A stretch of 44,647 bases of DNA from Pseudomonadales bacterium (GTDB lineage Bacteria; Pseudomonadota; Gammaproteobacteria; Pseudomonadales; Azotimanducaceae). The position numbers and the translations under genes were made by a program. The stretch covers positions 1-44,647 of the forward strand of contig JADHNI010000026.1 in assembly GCA_016779585.1 (NCBI GenBank), written 5' to 3'. The notes under the pieces were generated by a model that ran no database searches, was not told the origin of the DNA, and was given only the letters and a program-made list of their open reading frames with translations. Shown piece by piece: positions 26,158-34,268 of the stretch (position 1 is its first letter; each line of letters begins with the position of its first letter).

Positions 26158-26910
26158 ATGGCTAAACCACGCATACTGGTCACCGGCATGTCCGGCCTTA
26201 TTGGGTCGGCGTTCCGCGCGGCGATGCAGGAAGAATACCAGTTATCGGCACTCAATCGGCGTGACGTAGCGGGCGTTCCAACGACACAGGCGGACCTATC
26301 TGATCTTGAGGCTATCCAGCCGGCGTTCAGCGACATTGATGCCGTCGTGCACCTGGCGGCTGTTATCCATGATGGCCATGGCTGGGATGCGCTGCTCAAT
26401 ACCAACATCATTGTTACCAGAAACGTCTTCGAGGCGGCGGTGCAGGCTGGAGTAAAACGCGTGGTGTTTACCAGCAGCGGCGCCACGGTGGCAGGCTGGG
26501 AGCGAACACCGCCATACAGTGACCTGGTGCAGGGTGATTACGACCGGGTACCGGAAGACTTGCCTCTCATTACCGAGGAGATGGCGACGCGCCCTGCGAA
26601 TATCTATGCCTCGACCAAGGTCTGGGGTGAGTCGATAGCCAGGCACTATGCGGACAATCACGGTCTTGAGGTTGTCTGTCTGCGTATCGGTTTTGCCAAT
26701 GAGGCAGACAGGCCGGAAAATGCCCGGCAGATGTTAGTCTGGAACAGCCAGCGGGATGTCGTCCAGGCTATCAGGTTGTCAATCGGGCTTGAGATGGATG
26801 GTCGCTATGACTGCTTCTTTATCACCTCTGATAACAAACATGGATACAGGAACCTTTCGCGCGCCCGCGATGTCCTAAAGTATGAACCGCAGGACCGAGC
26901 CGAGCTTTGA
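26158..26910 (+). CDS. NAD(P)-dependent epimerase/dehydratase-family oxidoreductase
   Basis: 250 aa, an extended-SDR Rossmann fold. TGMSGLIGSAF near the N-terminus is the NAD(P)-binding glycine motif, VVHLAAVIHDG follows, and the catalytic pair is Y-x3-K in NIYASTKVWGES. The length and the ends resemble uronate dehydrogenase-like or short epimerase proteins; the substrate is unknown. It is the first of three overlapping plus-strand genes, and its stop overlaps the TTG start of the next by four bases (TTGA). Confidence 0.9.
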   Translation: MAKPRILVTGMSGLIGSAFRAAMQEEYQLSALNRRDVAGVPTTQADLSDLEAIQPAFSDIDAVVHLAAVIHDGHGWDALLNTNIIVTRNVFEAAVQAGVKRVVFTSSGATVAGWERTPPYSDLVQGDYDRVPEDLPLITEEMATRPANIYASTKVWGESIARHYADNHGLEVVCLRIGFANEADRPENARQMLVWNSQRDVVQAIRLSIGLEMDGRYDCFFITSDNKHGYRNLSRARDVLKYEPQDRAEL

Positions 26911-27287
26911 TTTCCACCACCTTTGAACCAGGCCGCAATCTTTATGTGATGAAGATTTCGGGAGACATCACTGCGCCCGAACTGGTGACTGCCTACGACA
27001 CGGCGTTTGCGCACCAGGACTTTCGTCCGGATATGCATGCCATCTGGGATTTGACCGGTCTACGCCTGGTCAGCATTCCACTGGGTGAAATCCGCAAGTT
27101 GCCGCCGGGACTGCGTGAATATGCAAGAAGGCGAGGTCAATATAAAGCAGCACTCGTTCCAGGCAGTGCTACGGACAGAAGTCTGCTGCGTATCTACGTT
27201 ACGATTCTCAAGTTGATTGGCACCAATATTAAGTTCAGGGTATGCCAGTCGAAAACTGATGCTTATGAATGGATTGAACATGGTTGA
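26907..27287 (+). CDS. SpoIIAA/STAS-like hypothetical protein
   Basis: 126 aa. The pattern NLYVMKISGDITAPELVTAYD ... HAIWDLTGL ... YVTILKLIGTNIKFRVCQSKTDAYEWI resembles STAS or SpoIIAA-like domains (beta strand, helix, WDL segment, then a short strand and a C-terminal helix), which often sense or bind ligands. The assignment comes from pattern only. The start is TTG inside the stop of the epimerase gene. It overlaps the downstream hydrolase gene by 8 bases, so all three are translationally linked. Confidence 0.65.
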   Translation: MISTTFEPGRNLYVMKISGDITAPELVTAYDTAFAHQDFRPDMHAIWDLTGLRLVSIPLGEIRKLPPGLREYARRRGQYKAALVPGSATDRSLLRIYVTILKLIGTNIKFRVCQSKTDAYEWIEHG

Positions 27288-28218
27288 ATTTCCGGAAGGA
27301 CAAATGATTTCCCTGGGTGAAGTTGAGCTGGAGGTATTCCAGGCCGGCGAGGGTGGTATTCCCGTCCTATTGGCGCACGGTTGGCCCGAGCATGCATTCA
27401 GCTGGCGGCACCAGATTCCGGCGCTGGCCGAAGCCGGTTACCACGTTATTGCACCGAACCAGCGGGGTTACGGTCGTTCAAGCAAACCGGAAGCCGTCGA
27501 AGCTTACGACTGTCATCATCTGACCGGTGACTACAATTCGCTTCTGGATGCACTGGGCATCGAGAAAGCCATTTTTGTGGGGCATGACTGGGGCGCTATC
27601 CTGGTCTGGCATCACTGCCTGTTGAATCCCGAGCGAGTGGTGGGTGCGGCTAACCTCTCTGTACCCTTCAGGCCAAGGGAGCAGGCCGACCCGGTGGCTT
27701 TCTGGGAGCAGATGCTGGGACCGGAGTTTTACATTGTTCACTTCAATCGCCAGCCCGGTGTGGCGGCTAAGGCATTTGAGTCCAATCCGCGCCAGTTCCT
27801 TCGCAATCTCTACCGCACGGAACAGTGGCTTGATGAGTCTGAGGGTATGGGTGGTGCTTCTATCATTCACCTTGCTGAGCGTGAACTGTCTGGCGGACGC
27901 CTCATGATGTCAGAAGAAGAACTTGACGTATTTGTGAAAGCATTTGAGCACAGCGGTTTTCATGCGCCATGCAACTGGTACCGAAACTTCAACCGTAACT
28001 GGGAAACCACCGCGGATGTTGAGCAGAAAGTCATTCAACCAGCGCTGATGATCTATGGCGCCCACGACATCGTGCCTGAAATGGACATGACGGGTTACGT
28101 GGACGACCTTGAGGCCCATACCCTGGATTGTGGCCACTGGATCCAGCAGGAAAAACCGGATGAGACGAATCGGATTCTGCTGGAGTGGCTCGACCGGCGT
28201 ATGAAACCGCTTTTCTAG
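27280..28218 (+). CDS. Epoxide-hydrolase-like alpha/beta hydrolase
   Basis: About 312 aa. It has the HGxP oxyanion motif (AHGWPEHAFSW), the nucleophile-aspartate elbow VGHDWGAILVW, a cap domain and the late acid/histidine segments YGAHDIVPE and DCGHWIQQEKP. The aspartate nucleophile points to epoxide hydrolase or haloalkane dehalogenase chemistry. ATG at MVEFPEG is chosen because the FPEG opening is conserved in the family. ATG at 27304, directly after GGAAGGA, is an alternative that would remove eight residues. The 3' end overlaps the convergent orphan gene by 4 bases. Confidence 0.88.
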   Translation: MVEFPEGQMISLGEVELEVFQAGEGGIPVLLAHGWPEHAFSWRHQIPALAEAGYHVIAPNQRGYGRSSKPEAVEAYDCHHLTGDYNSLLDALGIEKAIFVGHDWGAILVWHHCLLNPERVVGAANLSVPFRPREQADPVAFWEQMLGPEFYIVHFNRQPGVAAKAFESNPRQFLRNLYRTEQWLDESEGMGGASIIHLAERELSGGRLMMSEEELDVFVKAFEHSGFHAPCNWYRNFNRNWETTADVEQKVIQPALMIYGAHDIVPEMDMTGYVDDLEAHTLDCGHWIQQEKPDETNRILLEWLDRRMKPLF

Positions 28219-29588
28219 TTAACTGAGAAGGGAATCCTGACCCTGACCTCGGATACAACCTGACAGGCTGGTTCGAGCTCTGCCAGTTCGCGAATAAACT
28301 CCGCGAACTCGGGATTCAGTTCCATATCTTGGGAACTGACGGCGGCATTGACTTCGCCGGGTTTCAGCCGGAGCTCCACATCAAAAGAAAAAGACTCACG
28401 CTCATCACTCATGGCCTTGTCCAGTGACTGTTCCAGCCGCTGTACAAATCCTTGCAGGTCTTCTTCACTCACCCGGCTGGCGAGACTGACACCCGGCTGT
28501 AGGTTCACGAGCGTGCCGGCGCGCACCCCGGAAGCTGGCGGGTTCGATGCCAGCGGCTTTGCTGGAGGTTCAACCGCCGCCAGGTTGCGCCAGACAGCGA
28601 CAGGGTCGTAGTCCCGGGCGCGCATCCGCGCTGACTGGCCGAGATAATCCAGGATGAAACGCGAGCCATTGGCAAACTCGAATTCAAATGCAGACTGCTG
28701 CGCGGCAGCATCACAGAGACGTTTGAACTCTACCTCGCCTAGTGTGACGGTGAATCCGTCTTCGATAATACCCATGCCCGGTGCATCGCCATAGCAGATC
28801 GAAAAGAAACTGCCGCCAATCAAACCCGTGCTGGCTTCAGGTGCCGCATAGGCACCCGGCTCAGCCTGGCCTTCCTGCAAGTAAAGACTGGCATCGCACC
28901 GTGGTGAAAACGCGGTGTTGATGGTTGCCACCTGGTCTTTCTCCAGGTTTTTCAGCGCCTGGATTACATCGTCTGCATCCTGCTGCTGAAGTTGCAGTTG
29001 CAGCACCGAGGCCTGCTGGTGAACGTGGGAATGTTCAGCCATCACATGACTGGCATCAGCAAGGATGCTGAGCTCTTTGGATGACGTGGGAAACAGCGAC
29101 GGTCGTGCTGCTGTGTTCCAGTTGGGGTAGGGAAACGACGAGCAGAATTTCCCAAGCCTTGAAAGAAATCGTGTCAGGCCATAGTGCCTGGCATAGTCAT
29201 ATTCACCCTCATGCACAAGGACAAGGGCGAGGTGTTCATCCAGCGAGGGGATTTCGGGAAACTGAATGGCCGGCACATAAAACAGGCAGGGGAAGTTGAA
29301 GATGCCTTTCTGGCCGAGCCGTGTTGCATCGCCGGATTCCACCACCTTGCCGGACCGGGTCCGTTCAGCCAGGAGTTCAAACAATTTAACCGGTGTCTTC
29401 GGGAAGTCTCCGGTGTCGGCGTCATCATCGACAATCAGTGACAGCACCATTTCCCTCTGGTGATAGGCTGACATGCCTCGCGTGACATAGGTCCAGCAAT
29501 GCCGATCCCTGTCGCCCAGGAAAAACTGGTGCAGGTGAATGTCGACCTTGAGATTGTCATCAAGGTTGGCTGTAACCGGAAAAGTCAT
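28215..29588 (-). CDS. Hypothetical protein, family not recognised
   Basis: 457 aa, soluble, acidic, no signal peptide or membrane segment. I do not recognise a family. The N-terminal third has a compact beta-rich run (VDIHLHQFFLGDRDRHCWTYVTRGMSAY, EMVLSLIVDDDADTGDFP). The middle contains a glutamine-rich helix (LQLQLQQQDADDVIQ) and a glycine turn (LIGGSFFSICYGDAPGMG), then a Pro/Ala-rich linker. The C-terminal third is predicted alpha/beta with SRVSEEDLQGFVQRLEQSL. Codon use looks like that of its neighbours, so a recent import is not indicated. It is divergent from efpL, whose start is about 65 bases away. Confidence 0.75.
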   Translation of the reverse strand: MTFPVTANLDDNLKVDIHLHQFFLGDRDRHCWTYVTRGMSAYHQREMVLSLIVDDDADTGDFPKTPVKLFELLAERTRSGKVVESGDATRLGQKGIFNFPCLFYVPAIQFPEIPSLDEHLALVLVHEGEYDYARHYGLTRFLSRLGKFCSSFPYPNWNTAARPSLFPTSSKELSILADASHVMAEHSHVHQQASVLQLQLQQQDADDVIQALKNLEKDQVATINTAFSPRCDASLYLQEGQAEPGAYAAPEASTGLIGGSFFSICYGDAPGMGIIEDGFTVTLGEVEFKRLCDAAAQQSAFEFEFANGSRFILDYLGQSARMRARDYDPVAVWRNLAAVEPPAKPLASNPPASGVRAGTLVNLQPGVSLASRVSEEDLQGFVQRLEQSLDKAMSDERESFSFDVELRLKPGEVNAAVSSQDMELNPEFAEFIRELAELEPACQVVSEVRVRIPFSVN

Positions 29589-29653
29589 GCCTGATGGGAT
29601 CCAATACCAGAGGTAAGTACAATAGCGACCATATTATAGAAGCAGATGGAAGT

Positions 29654-30220
29654 ATGCCCAAAGCAAGTGAGTTAAAACGTGGTGATGTGGTGCAGATCGA
29701 TGGCGCACCTCATGTTGTCAGGCAACTGGAAGCTAAGAGCCCGTCAGCCCGTGGTGCCTCGACACTGTACAAGGTGAGGTTCGATAATCTTGTCTCTGGC
29801 CAGAAACGTGATGAGTCCCTGAAGGGGGATGACTTCCTCGCGGAAGCAGATTGTGAGCGTGTTACGGTGCAGTATTCCTACCTGGATGGCGACCAGTATG
29901 TATTCATGAACATGGATGACTATTCCCAGTACATGCTTTCGGCGGATGCGATGGAAGGCCAGCTAGATTACCTGACCGATGGTCTCGACGGCATCACGGC
30001 CCTGATTGTTGAGGGCAACCTCATTGCTATCGAGATGCCCCAGTCGGTGGTGCTGGAAATCACGGAAACAGCGCCGGGCATCAAGGGCGCCTCAGCAAAT
30101 GCCAGGACCAAACCGGCAACGCTGTCCACAGGGCTGGTGATTCAGGTGCCGGAGTACATCGAGCAGGGTGAACTGGTCAAGGTCAACACCAGCAACGCAA
30201 AATTCATGTCGCGAGCCTGA
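29654..30220 (+). CDS. efpL (yeiP): Elongation factor P-like protein EfpL (YeiP)
   Basis: 188 aa. The three EF-P domains are visible: MPKASELKRGDVVQIDG (KOW-like), then SPSARGASTLYKVRF, VFMNMDDYSQYML, and a C-terminal domain ending with ETAPGIKGASANARTKPATL and TGLVIQVPEYIEQGE, near-identical to enterobacterial YeiP. The tip residue of the loop is Arg33, the unmodified arginine of EfpL where EF-P has lysine. It relieves ribosome stalling at proline-containing and other difficult motifs. ATG at 29654 is used since family proteins start MPxA; an in-frame ATG 60 bases upstream gives a non-homologous extension. It overlaps arfB by one base. Confidence 0.95.
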   Translation: MPKASELKRGDVVQIDGAPHVVRQLEAKSPSARGASTLYKVRFDNLVSGQKRDESLKGDDFLAEADCERVTVQYSYLDGDQYVFMNMDDYSQYMLSADAMEGQLDYLTDGLDGITALIVEGNLIAIEMPQSVVLEITETAPGIKGASANARTKPATLSTGLVIQVPEYIEQGELVKVNTSNAKFMSRA

Positions 30221-30624
30221 TGATCAGCGTCGAGGACATTCCTGAGGCTGAGATTGAATGGTCGGCTATTCGTGCCAGCGGTCCTGGTGGGCAGAACGTC
30301 AACAAGGTGTCCACGGGAGTTCACCTGAGGTTCGATATCAGGGCTTCGAGCCTGCCTGATCCCCTCAAACAGAAACTGTTAACTCTCACTGATTCCCGAA
30401 TCACCCGGGAGGGTGTGATCGTCATCAAGTCAGTGGCTTTCCGCAGCCAGGAAAAAAATCGCCTGGCTGCGTTCGAGCGGCTTGATCAGTTGCTGAAAGC
30501 AGTTCAGATAGAACAGAAAACCCGCAGGAAAACACGACCCACCAGGTCATCAGTCCGCAGGCGCCTGGATAACAAGCGCAAGCAGGGTGATCGCAAGAAA
30601 TCGCGCAAACCGGTCGATTTCTGA
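30220..30624 (+). CDS. arfB: Alternative ribosome-rescue factor / peptidyl-tRNA hydrolase ArfB
   Basis: 134 aa. The catalytic GGQ motif is in SGPGGQNVNKVSTGVHLRF (G23-G24-Q25), followed by the release-factor-like core and a basic C-terminal tail (RRKTRPTRSS, KKSRKP) that enters the mRNA channel of stalled ribosomes. It releases peptides from ribosomes lacking a stop codon. ATG overlaps the stop of efpL by one base (TGATG), so translation is coupled. Its stop lies one base from that of convergent rhlE. Confidence 0.95.
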   Translation: MISVEDIPEAEIEWSAIRASGPGGQNVNKVSTGVHLRFDIRASSLPDPLKQKLLTLTDSRITREGVIVIKSVAFRSQEKNRLAAFERLDQLLKAVQIEQKTRRKTRPTRSSVRRRLDNKRKQGDRKKSRKPVDF

Positions 30625-30625
30625 C

Positions 30626-31879
30626 TTACGCCGCCTTGCTGCGGTTTGCGTTTGAGCGTCTCCTGCCACCACGTCGAGAACGACCACGGCCTTGTGCGCT
30701 ATTGGCGCTTTTCTCCTGGCGAGGTTTCCCTTCCCTGCGTTCAGCAAGCGGCGATTTAGGCTCGAGACCCTTGAGTTCTTCGCGTTCGATGTTCTGGTTG
30801 CTCAGCTTTTCTATGGCGTGAAGCTGTTTGGCTTCTTCACTGCAGACCAGCGACAGGGCTTCGCCGGAGTGTCCTGCGCGTCCGGTCCTGCCGATTCGGT
30901 GTACATAGTCTTCCGCCACGTGGGGCAGCTCGAAGTTGATGACTCGAGGCAACTGGTCAATATCCAGGCCGCGTGAAGCGATGTCGGTTGCGACCAGTAC
31001 AGCGACCCTGCCGTTCTTGAAACCGTTAAGGACGCGGTTCCGATGCGCCTGGGACTTGTTGCCATGAATTGCTTCTGCGTCGATGCCCGACTTGCTGAGC
31101 GACTTTGCCACCTTGTTGGCGCAGTGCTTGGTGCGGGTAAATACCAGGGTCTGGTTCTGGTTCTGTGTAACCACTTCACGCAGCGCTTCCAGTTTCCGTC
31201 CTTTATCGACGGGGATGACTTTCTGGCTCACAGTGATTGCGGTTGAGTTTCGCGGAGCAACATCAACCTGAATCGGTTCGATGAGCATGGTTTCCGCAAG
31301 CTTTCGGATGTCGGCGGAAAACGTTGCAGAGAACAGCAGCGTTTGTTTCTCCTGTGGCAGGCGCGACTGGATACGCTTGATGTCGGGAATAAATCCCATG
31401 TCCAGCATACGGTCTGCTTCGTCGAGTACAAGTATCTCAATATGGTTCATGTCCAGGACTTTCTGCTGGTGCAGATCAAGCAGCCTGCCGGGTGTTGCAA
31501 CCAGGATATCGATACCCTGACGCAATACCTTGATCTGGGGATTGATTTTGACGCCGCCGAATACTGAAAAAGATCTCAGTTTAAGGTGTTTACCATAGGT
31601 TCTGATGCTTTCCTGTACCTGTGCGGCCAGTTCACGTGTCGGGGTCAGCACCAGAGCTCGTGGTGCTGTGCCATGGCGTTCTCCCTTGCTGAGTCTCTGC
31701 AACATGGGCAATGTAAATGCGGCTGTTTTGCCGGTGCCAGTCTGCGCGGTTGCCATCAGGTCATGGCCGTCCAGGATGCTGCTGATACTTTTTTCCTGGA
31801 TAAGCGTTGGTTTGGTATAGCCCTGTTCGGAAAGGGCAGATAGTAGAGGCTTGATCAGCCCCAATTCGTTGAATGTCAT
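30626..31879 (-). CDS. rhlE: DEAD-box ATP-dependent RNA helicase RhlE
   Basis: 417 aa. Motifs in order: the Q-motif (GYTKPTLIQEKSI), AQTGTGKTAAF (Walker A), PTRELAAQ, TPGRLLDL, LDEADRMLDMGF (DEAD), LLFSATFS, VATDIASRGLD and HRIGRTGRAGHSG, then a short basic Arg/Gly/Ser-rich tail (QGRGRSRRGGRRRSN). The TPGRLLDLHQQ and tail composition match RhlE. It unwinds structured RNA in ribosome assembly and cold adaptation. It is a single gene; a 266-base gap upstream likely holds its promoter and leader. Confidence 0.95.
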   Translation of the reverse strand: MTFNELGLIKPLLSALSEQGYTKPTLIQEKSISSILDGHDLMATAQTGTGKTAAFTLPMLQRLSKGERHGTAPRALVLTPTRELAAQVQESIRTYGKHLKLRSFSVFGGVKINPQIKVLRQGIDILVATPGRLLDLHQQKVLDMNHIEILVLDEADRMLDMGFIPDIKRIQSRLPQEKQTLLFSATFSADIRKLAETMLIEPIQVDVAPRNSTAITVSQKVIPVDKGRKLEALREVVTQNQNQTLVFTRTKHCANKVAKSLSKSGIDAEAIHGNKSQAHRNRVLNGFKNGRVAVLVATDIASRGLDIDQLPRVINFELPHVAEDYVHRIGRTGRAGHSGEALSLVCSEEAKQLHAIEKLSNQNIEREELKGLEPKSPLAERREGKPRQEKSANSAQGRGRSRRGGRRRSNANRSKAA

Positions 31880-32145
31880 AGTAATACTCGGGGCGACGCC
31901 TTCCGCTTCGGAAAAAGCGTGTGCGCAAAAAAAACAAAATATACTGGGAGTTTTGACTCACAGCCTGAGTGCGCATCGAGGCGCCGCACGGCATAAAGAA
32001 TTTGAGCTCGGTCGCTGGGAAGCGGGAGGGGCTTGGACAAGTGAGGTATGTAACAACTCAGCCTTAACAAATCAGCATGACGCTCGCCGGTGTCCAGACC
32101 AGCGCGCGCAGTTTAGGAGGCATGAACCTTTAACGCAAGCAGTAT
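31880..32145. other. Intergenic region upstream of rhlE
   Basis: This 266-base gap holds no gene that I can support. It should contain the rhlE promoter on the minus strand and the 3' flank of the GFA gene. About 20-35 bases upstream of the rhlE start a small hairpin ttccg-ctt-cggaa (31901-31913) lies within the likely leader. An aggaggc followed by ATG near 32120 gives only a three-codon frame. No terminator with a T-run is evident. Confidence 0.4.
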
Positions 32146-32538
32146 TTAGCTTTCCGGCATGTCCGGCATTTGGTCGTGGCGAGGATGATCGCCGGCAAAG
32201 TTGTACCATGAAGGTTTGTCTTCGCAGAAAATCTCACCATCAAGCTCAAATGCCTGATCACTAAACAATCCTGCCCACATGATGTAGCGATCTGGTTTCA
32301 GGAAGTAGAAAAGGTTGCTGCCACACTTATTGCAGAATCCTCGCTCTGCCCATTCTGACGACTCGTATCTGGTGATGTTCTCTTCGCCGGAGAAGTTCAC
32401 CGACCCCACCGATGCTGCCAGCGCGGGCCCGTCATTCCAGCGGCGACACATGGAGCAGTGGCAGGCATGTACGTGGGATTCTATGTCCTTGGCTTCAAAG
32501 GTTACGGCGCCGCAGAGGCACTGTCCGGATCCATTCAT
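32146..32538 (-). CDS. GFA-family (glutathione-dependent formaldehyde-activating/CENP-V type) protein
   Basis: 130 aa. Zinc-binding cysteines follow the GFA pattern: GQCLCGAVTF, CHCSMCRRW and FCNKCGSNLFYF. The fold binds zinc; the named glutathione-formaldehyde activity was shown for one member only, so the function is unknown here. ATG MNGSGQCLCG is preceded by AGGGGGGAAAA, a strong ribosome binding site, and is preferred to a longer frame. It lies 28 bases downstream of the acyl-CoA synthetase gene on the same strand and is probably co-transcribed. Confidence 0.9.
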   Translation of the reverse strand: MNGSGQCLCGAVTFEAKDIESHVHACHCSMCRRWNDGPALAASVGSVNFSGEENITRYESSEWAERGFCNKCGSNLFYFLKPDRYIMWAGLFSDQAFELDGEIFCEDKPSWYNFAGDHPRHDQMPDMPES

Positions 32539-32566
32539 TATTTTCCCCCCTCTGGTCTTTAGGTGA

Positions 32567-34180
32567 CTATTCGCTGCTGATGCCCAGTGCTTCCTCGGCA
32601 AAAGCCTTGATCGACTTATAGTCTGCCTTGCCGTTGGGCGCCCGTTCAAGGTCGTCTTTTACCAGGATACGCTTGGGGATTTTGTAGGCGGCGAGGTGCG
32701 TTCGGGAAAACTCACGCATTGCCAGCTCATCAAAGTCAGCACCTTCATTCAGCTGCACCACGGCGGTGATGGACTGGCCCCATTTTTCGTCTTTGACGCC
32801 GACAACCAGTGCATCCGCCACATCGCCATGGAACTTGAGCGCCTCTTCTACTTCTTCCGGATACACCTTTTCACCGGCGGTGTTGATGCAGTTGCTGCCG
32901 CGACCGAGCAGGGTGAGACTGCCGTCATCCTCAACACGCACCCAGTCACCGGGAATGGAGTAACGCACGCCTTCGATGACCTTGAAGGTTTTGTCCGTTT
33001 TCTCCTGGTCCTTGTAGTAGCCAACCGGCAGAAATCCGCATACCGCCACCATGCCGGATTCCCCTGAACCTGGCTGAACCTCTTTCAGGTCCTCGGTAAA
33101 CACCTTGCACCGCGGTCCGAGCGTAAAACTGGCAACCTCAATTTCCTGGTCTTTGGTCATGAGCGAGGTGCCAAGGCCAATGGCCTCCGACGACGAGAAA
33201 GCGTCAGACAGCAGCAGGTTTTCGTTGTGACGCAAAAGCCCCGCTTTTACTTCCCTGGTCCACATGACCCCGGATGAGTTGATGACAGCAAGAGAAGAAA
33301 TGTCGTATTTGCGGGGATTGGCATCCAGTTCTTCCACCATCGGGCGGGCAAAGGCATCGCCAACGATAGTGGTATTGGTGACCTTGTGTTTGTCGATGGC
33401 CTCCAGCGCAAGCGCAGGCTCGAAACTGCGCGAGGGCAGTGTCACACAGGTGCCGCCACCCGCCATGGCGCCAATGGCCGACAGCAGTCCGGTGCCGTGC
33501 ATGATAGGGGGCAGGGGCATGTTTACCACCCTGGGGTTCGTTTTCAGGCGCTCCATGTACTCGTCGAGGTCTTCGCAGGGCGGTACACCTATGCGCGGGT
33601 TACCGCCGGCACCCAGCACCTGGAACAGGTCATCGTGTCGCCACATGACACCCTTCGGCATCCCGGTGGTGCCGCCAGTATAAAGAAACAGCAGGTCATC
33701 CGGACTGTGTTCCCTGCCTGGCGAGCTGCCATCGCCGGTATTGGCCATCTCCTCGTAGGAGGAAGGTCCACCATTGTCTACAGCCAGCCAGTGTTTCACT
33801 TTTGGCAACTGGTCGCGGATATCATCGACGTAGTGCTGGAACTCGGACTGGTAGATCACGACGGAGGCATCAGAGTTGTCGATCAGGTAAACCAGTTCGT
33901 GTTCGATGTAACGATAGTTGACGTTCACATGAACGAGGCCTGCCTTGAATCCTGCAGCAATGCCTTCCGGATACTCCGGGCAGTTGCGCATATAGAAGGC
34001 GATCTTGTCGCCGGGTTCGACGCCGCTGGCCAGCAGGTTGGTGGCTAGGTTATTGGTCCGGCGCTTGAAGTCTCCCCAGTTGATTACCCGATCTCCGTGG
34101 ATGAATGCGGGCTGGTCATCCGGTGTGATTTTTTCAACAGCTTCGAGTATGTCGCCGTAGCTCCAGGCGAAATTCGACAT
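32567..34180 (-). CDS. Acyl-CoA synthetase (AMP-forming, ANL superfamily)
   Basis: 537 aa. The adenylation motif is LLFLYTGGTTGMPKGVMW, then DAFSSSEAIGLGTSL, the hinge aspartate region GDWVRVEDDGSLTLLGR and the C-terminal lysine motif PNGKADYKSI. It activates a carboxylic acid to acyl-CoA via acyl-AMP. The fatty-acyl or aromatic acid specificity cannot be told. A start 14 codons upstream is rejected because AAGGA sits 7 bases ahead of the chosen ATG. It lies 46 bases downstream of a terminator that closes the TonB receptor gene, so it probably has its own promoter there or receives read-through. Confidence 0.94.
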   Translation of the reverse strand: MSNFAWSYGDILEAVEKITPDDQPAFIHGDRVINWGDFKRRTNNLATNLLASGVEPGDKIAFYMRNCPEYPEGIAAGFKAGLVHVNVNYRYIEHELVYLIDNSDASVVIYQSEFQHYVDDIRDQLPKVKHWLAVDNGGPSSYEEMANTGDGSSPGREHSPDDLLFLYTGGTTGMPKGVMWRHDDLFQVLGAGGNPRIGVPPCEDLDEYMERLKTNPRVVNMPLPPIMHGTGLLSAIGAMAGGGTCVTLPSRSFEPALALEAIDKHKVTNTTIVGDAFARPMVEELDANPRKYDISSLAVINSSGVMWTREVKAGLLRHNENLLLSDAFSSSEAIGLGTSLMTKDQEIEVASFTLGPRCKVFTEDLKEVQPGSGESGMVAVCGFLPVGYYKDQEKTDKTFKVIEGVRYSIPGDWVRVEDDGSLTLLGRGSNCINTAGEKVYPEEVEEALKFHGDVADALVVGVKDEKWGQSITAVVQLNEGADFDELAMREFSRTHLAAYKIPKRILVKDDLERAPNGKADYKSIKAFAEEALGISSE

Positions 34181-34215
34181 CTTTTTGTCCTTTTTTATTG
34201 TTTTTATGTGTTCCA

Positions 34216-34245
34216 GAAACAAGAAAGGCGGCCCTGGGGCCGCCT
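34216..34245 (-). terminator. Rho-independent terminator of the TonB receptor gene
   Basis: An 8-base stem aggcggcc/ggccgcct (34226-34233 with 34238-34245), loop ctgg, lies about 24 bases beyond the receptor stop. On the minus strand it is followed by a T-rich run (TTTCTTGTTT). Confidence 0.85.
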
Positions 34246-34268
34246 CTCAAGTTTACAGCTTTAGCGCG

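Noticed and set aside
31851-32264. A plus-strand frame across the rhlE upstream region
   Set aside because: The predicted product is low in hydrophobic order, rich in Arg/His/Gln, and overlaps the GFA gene. There is no ribosome binding site.
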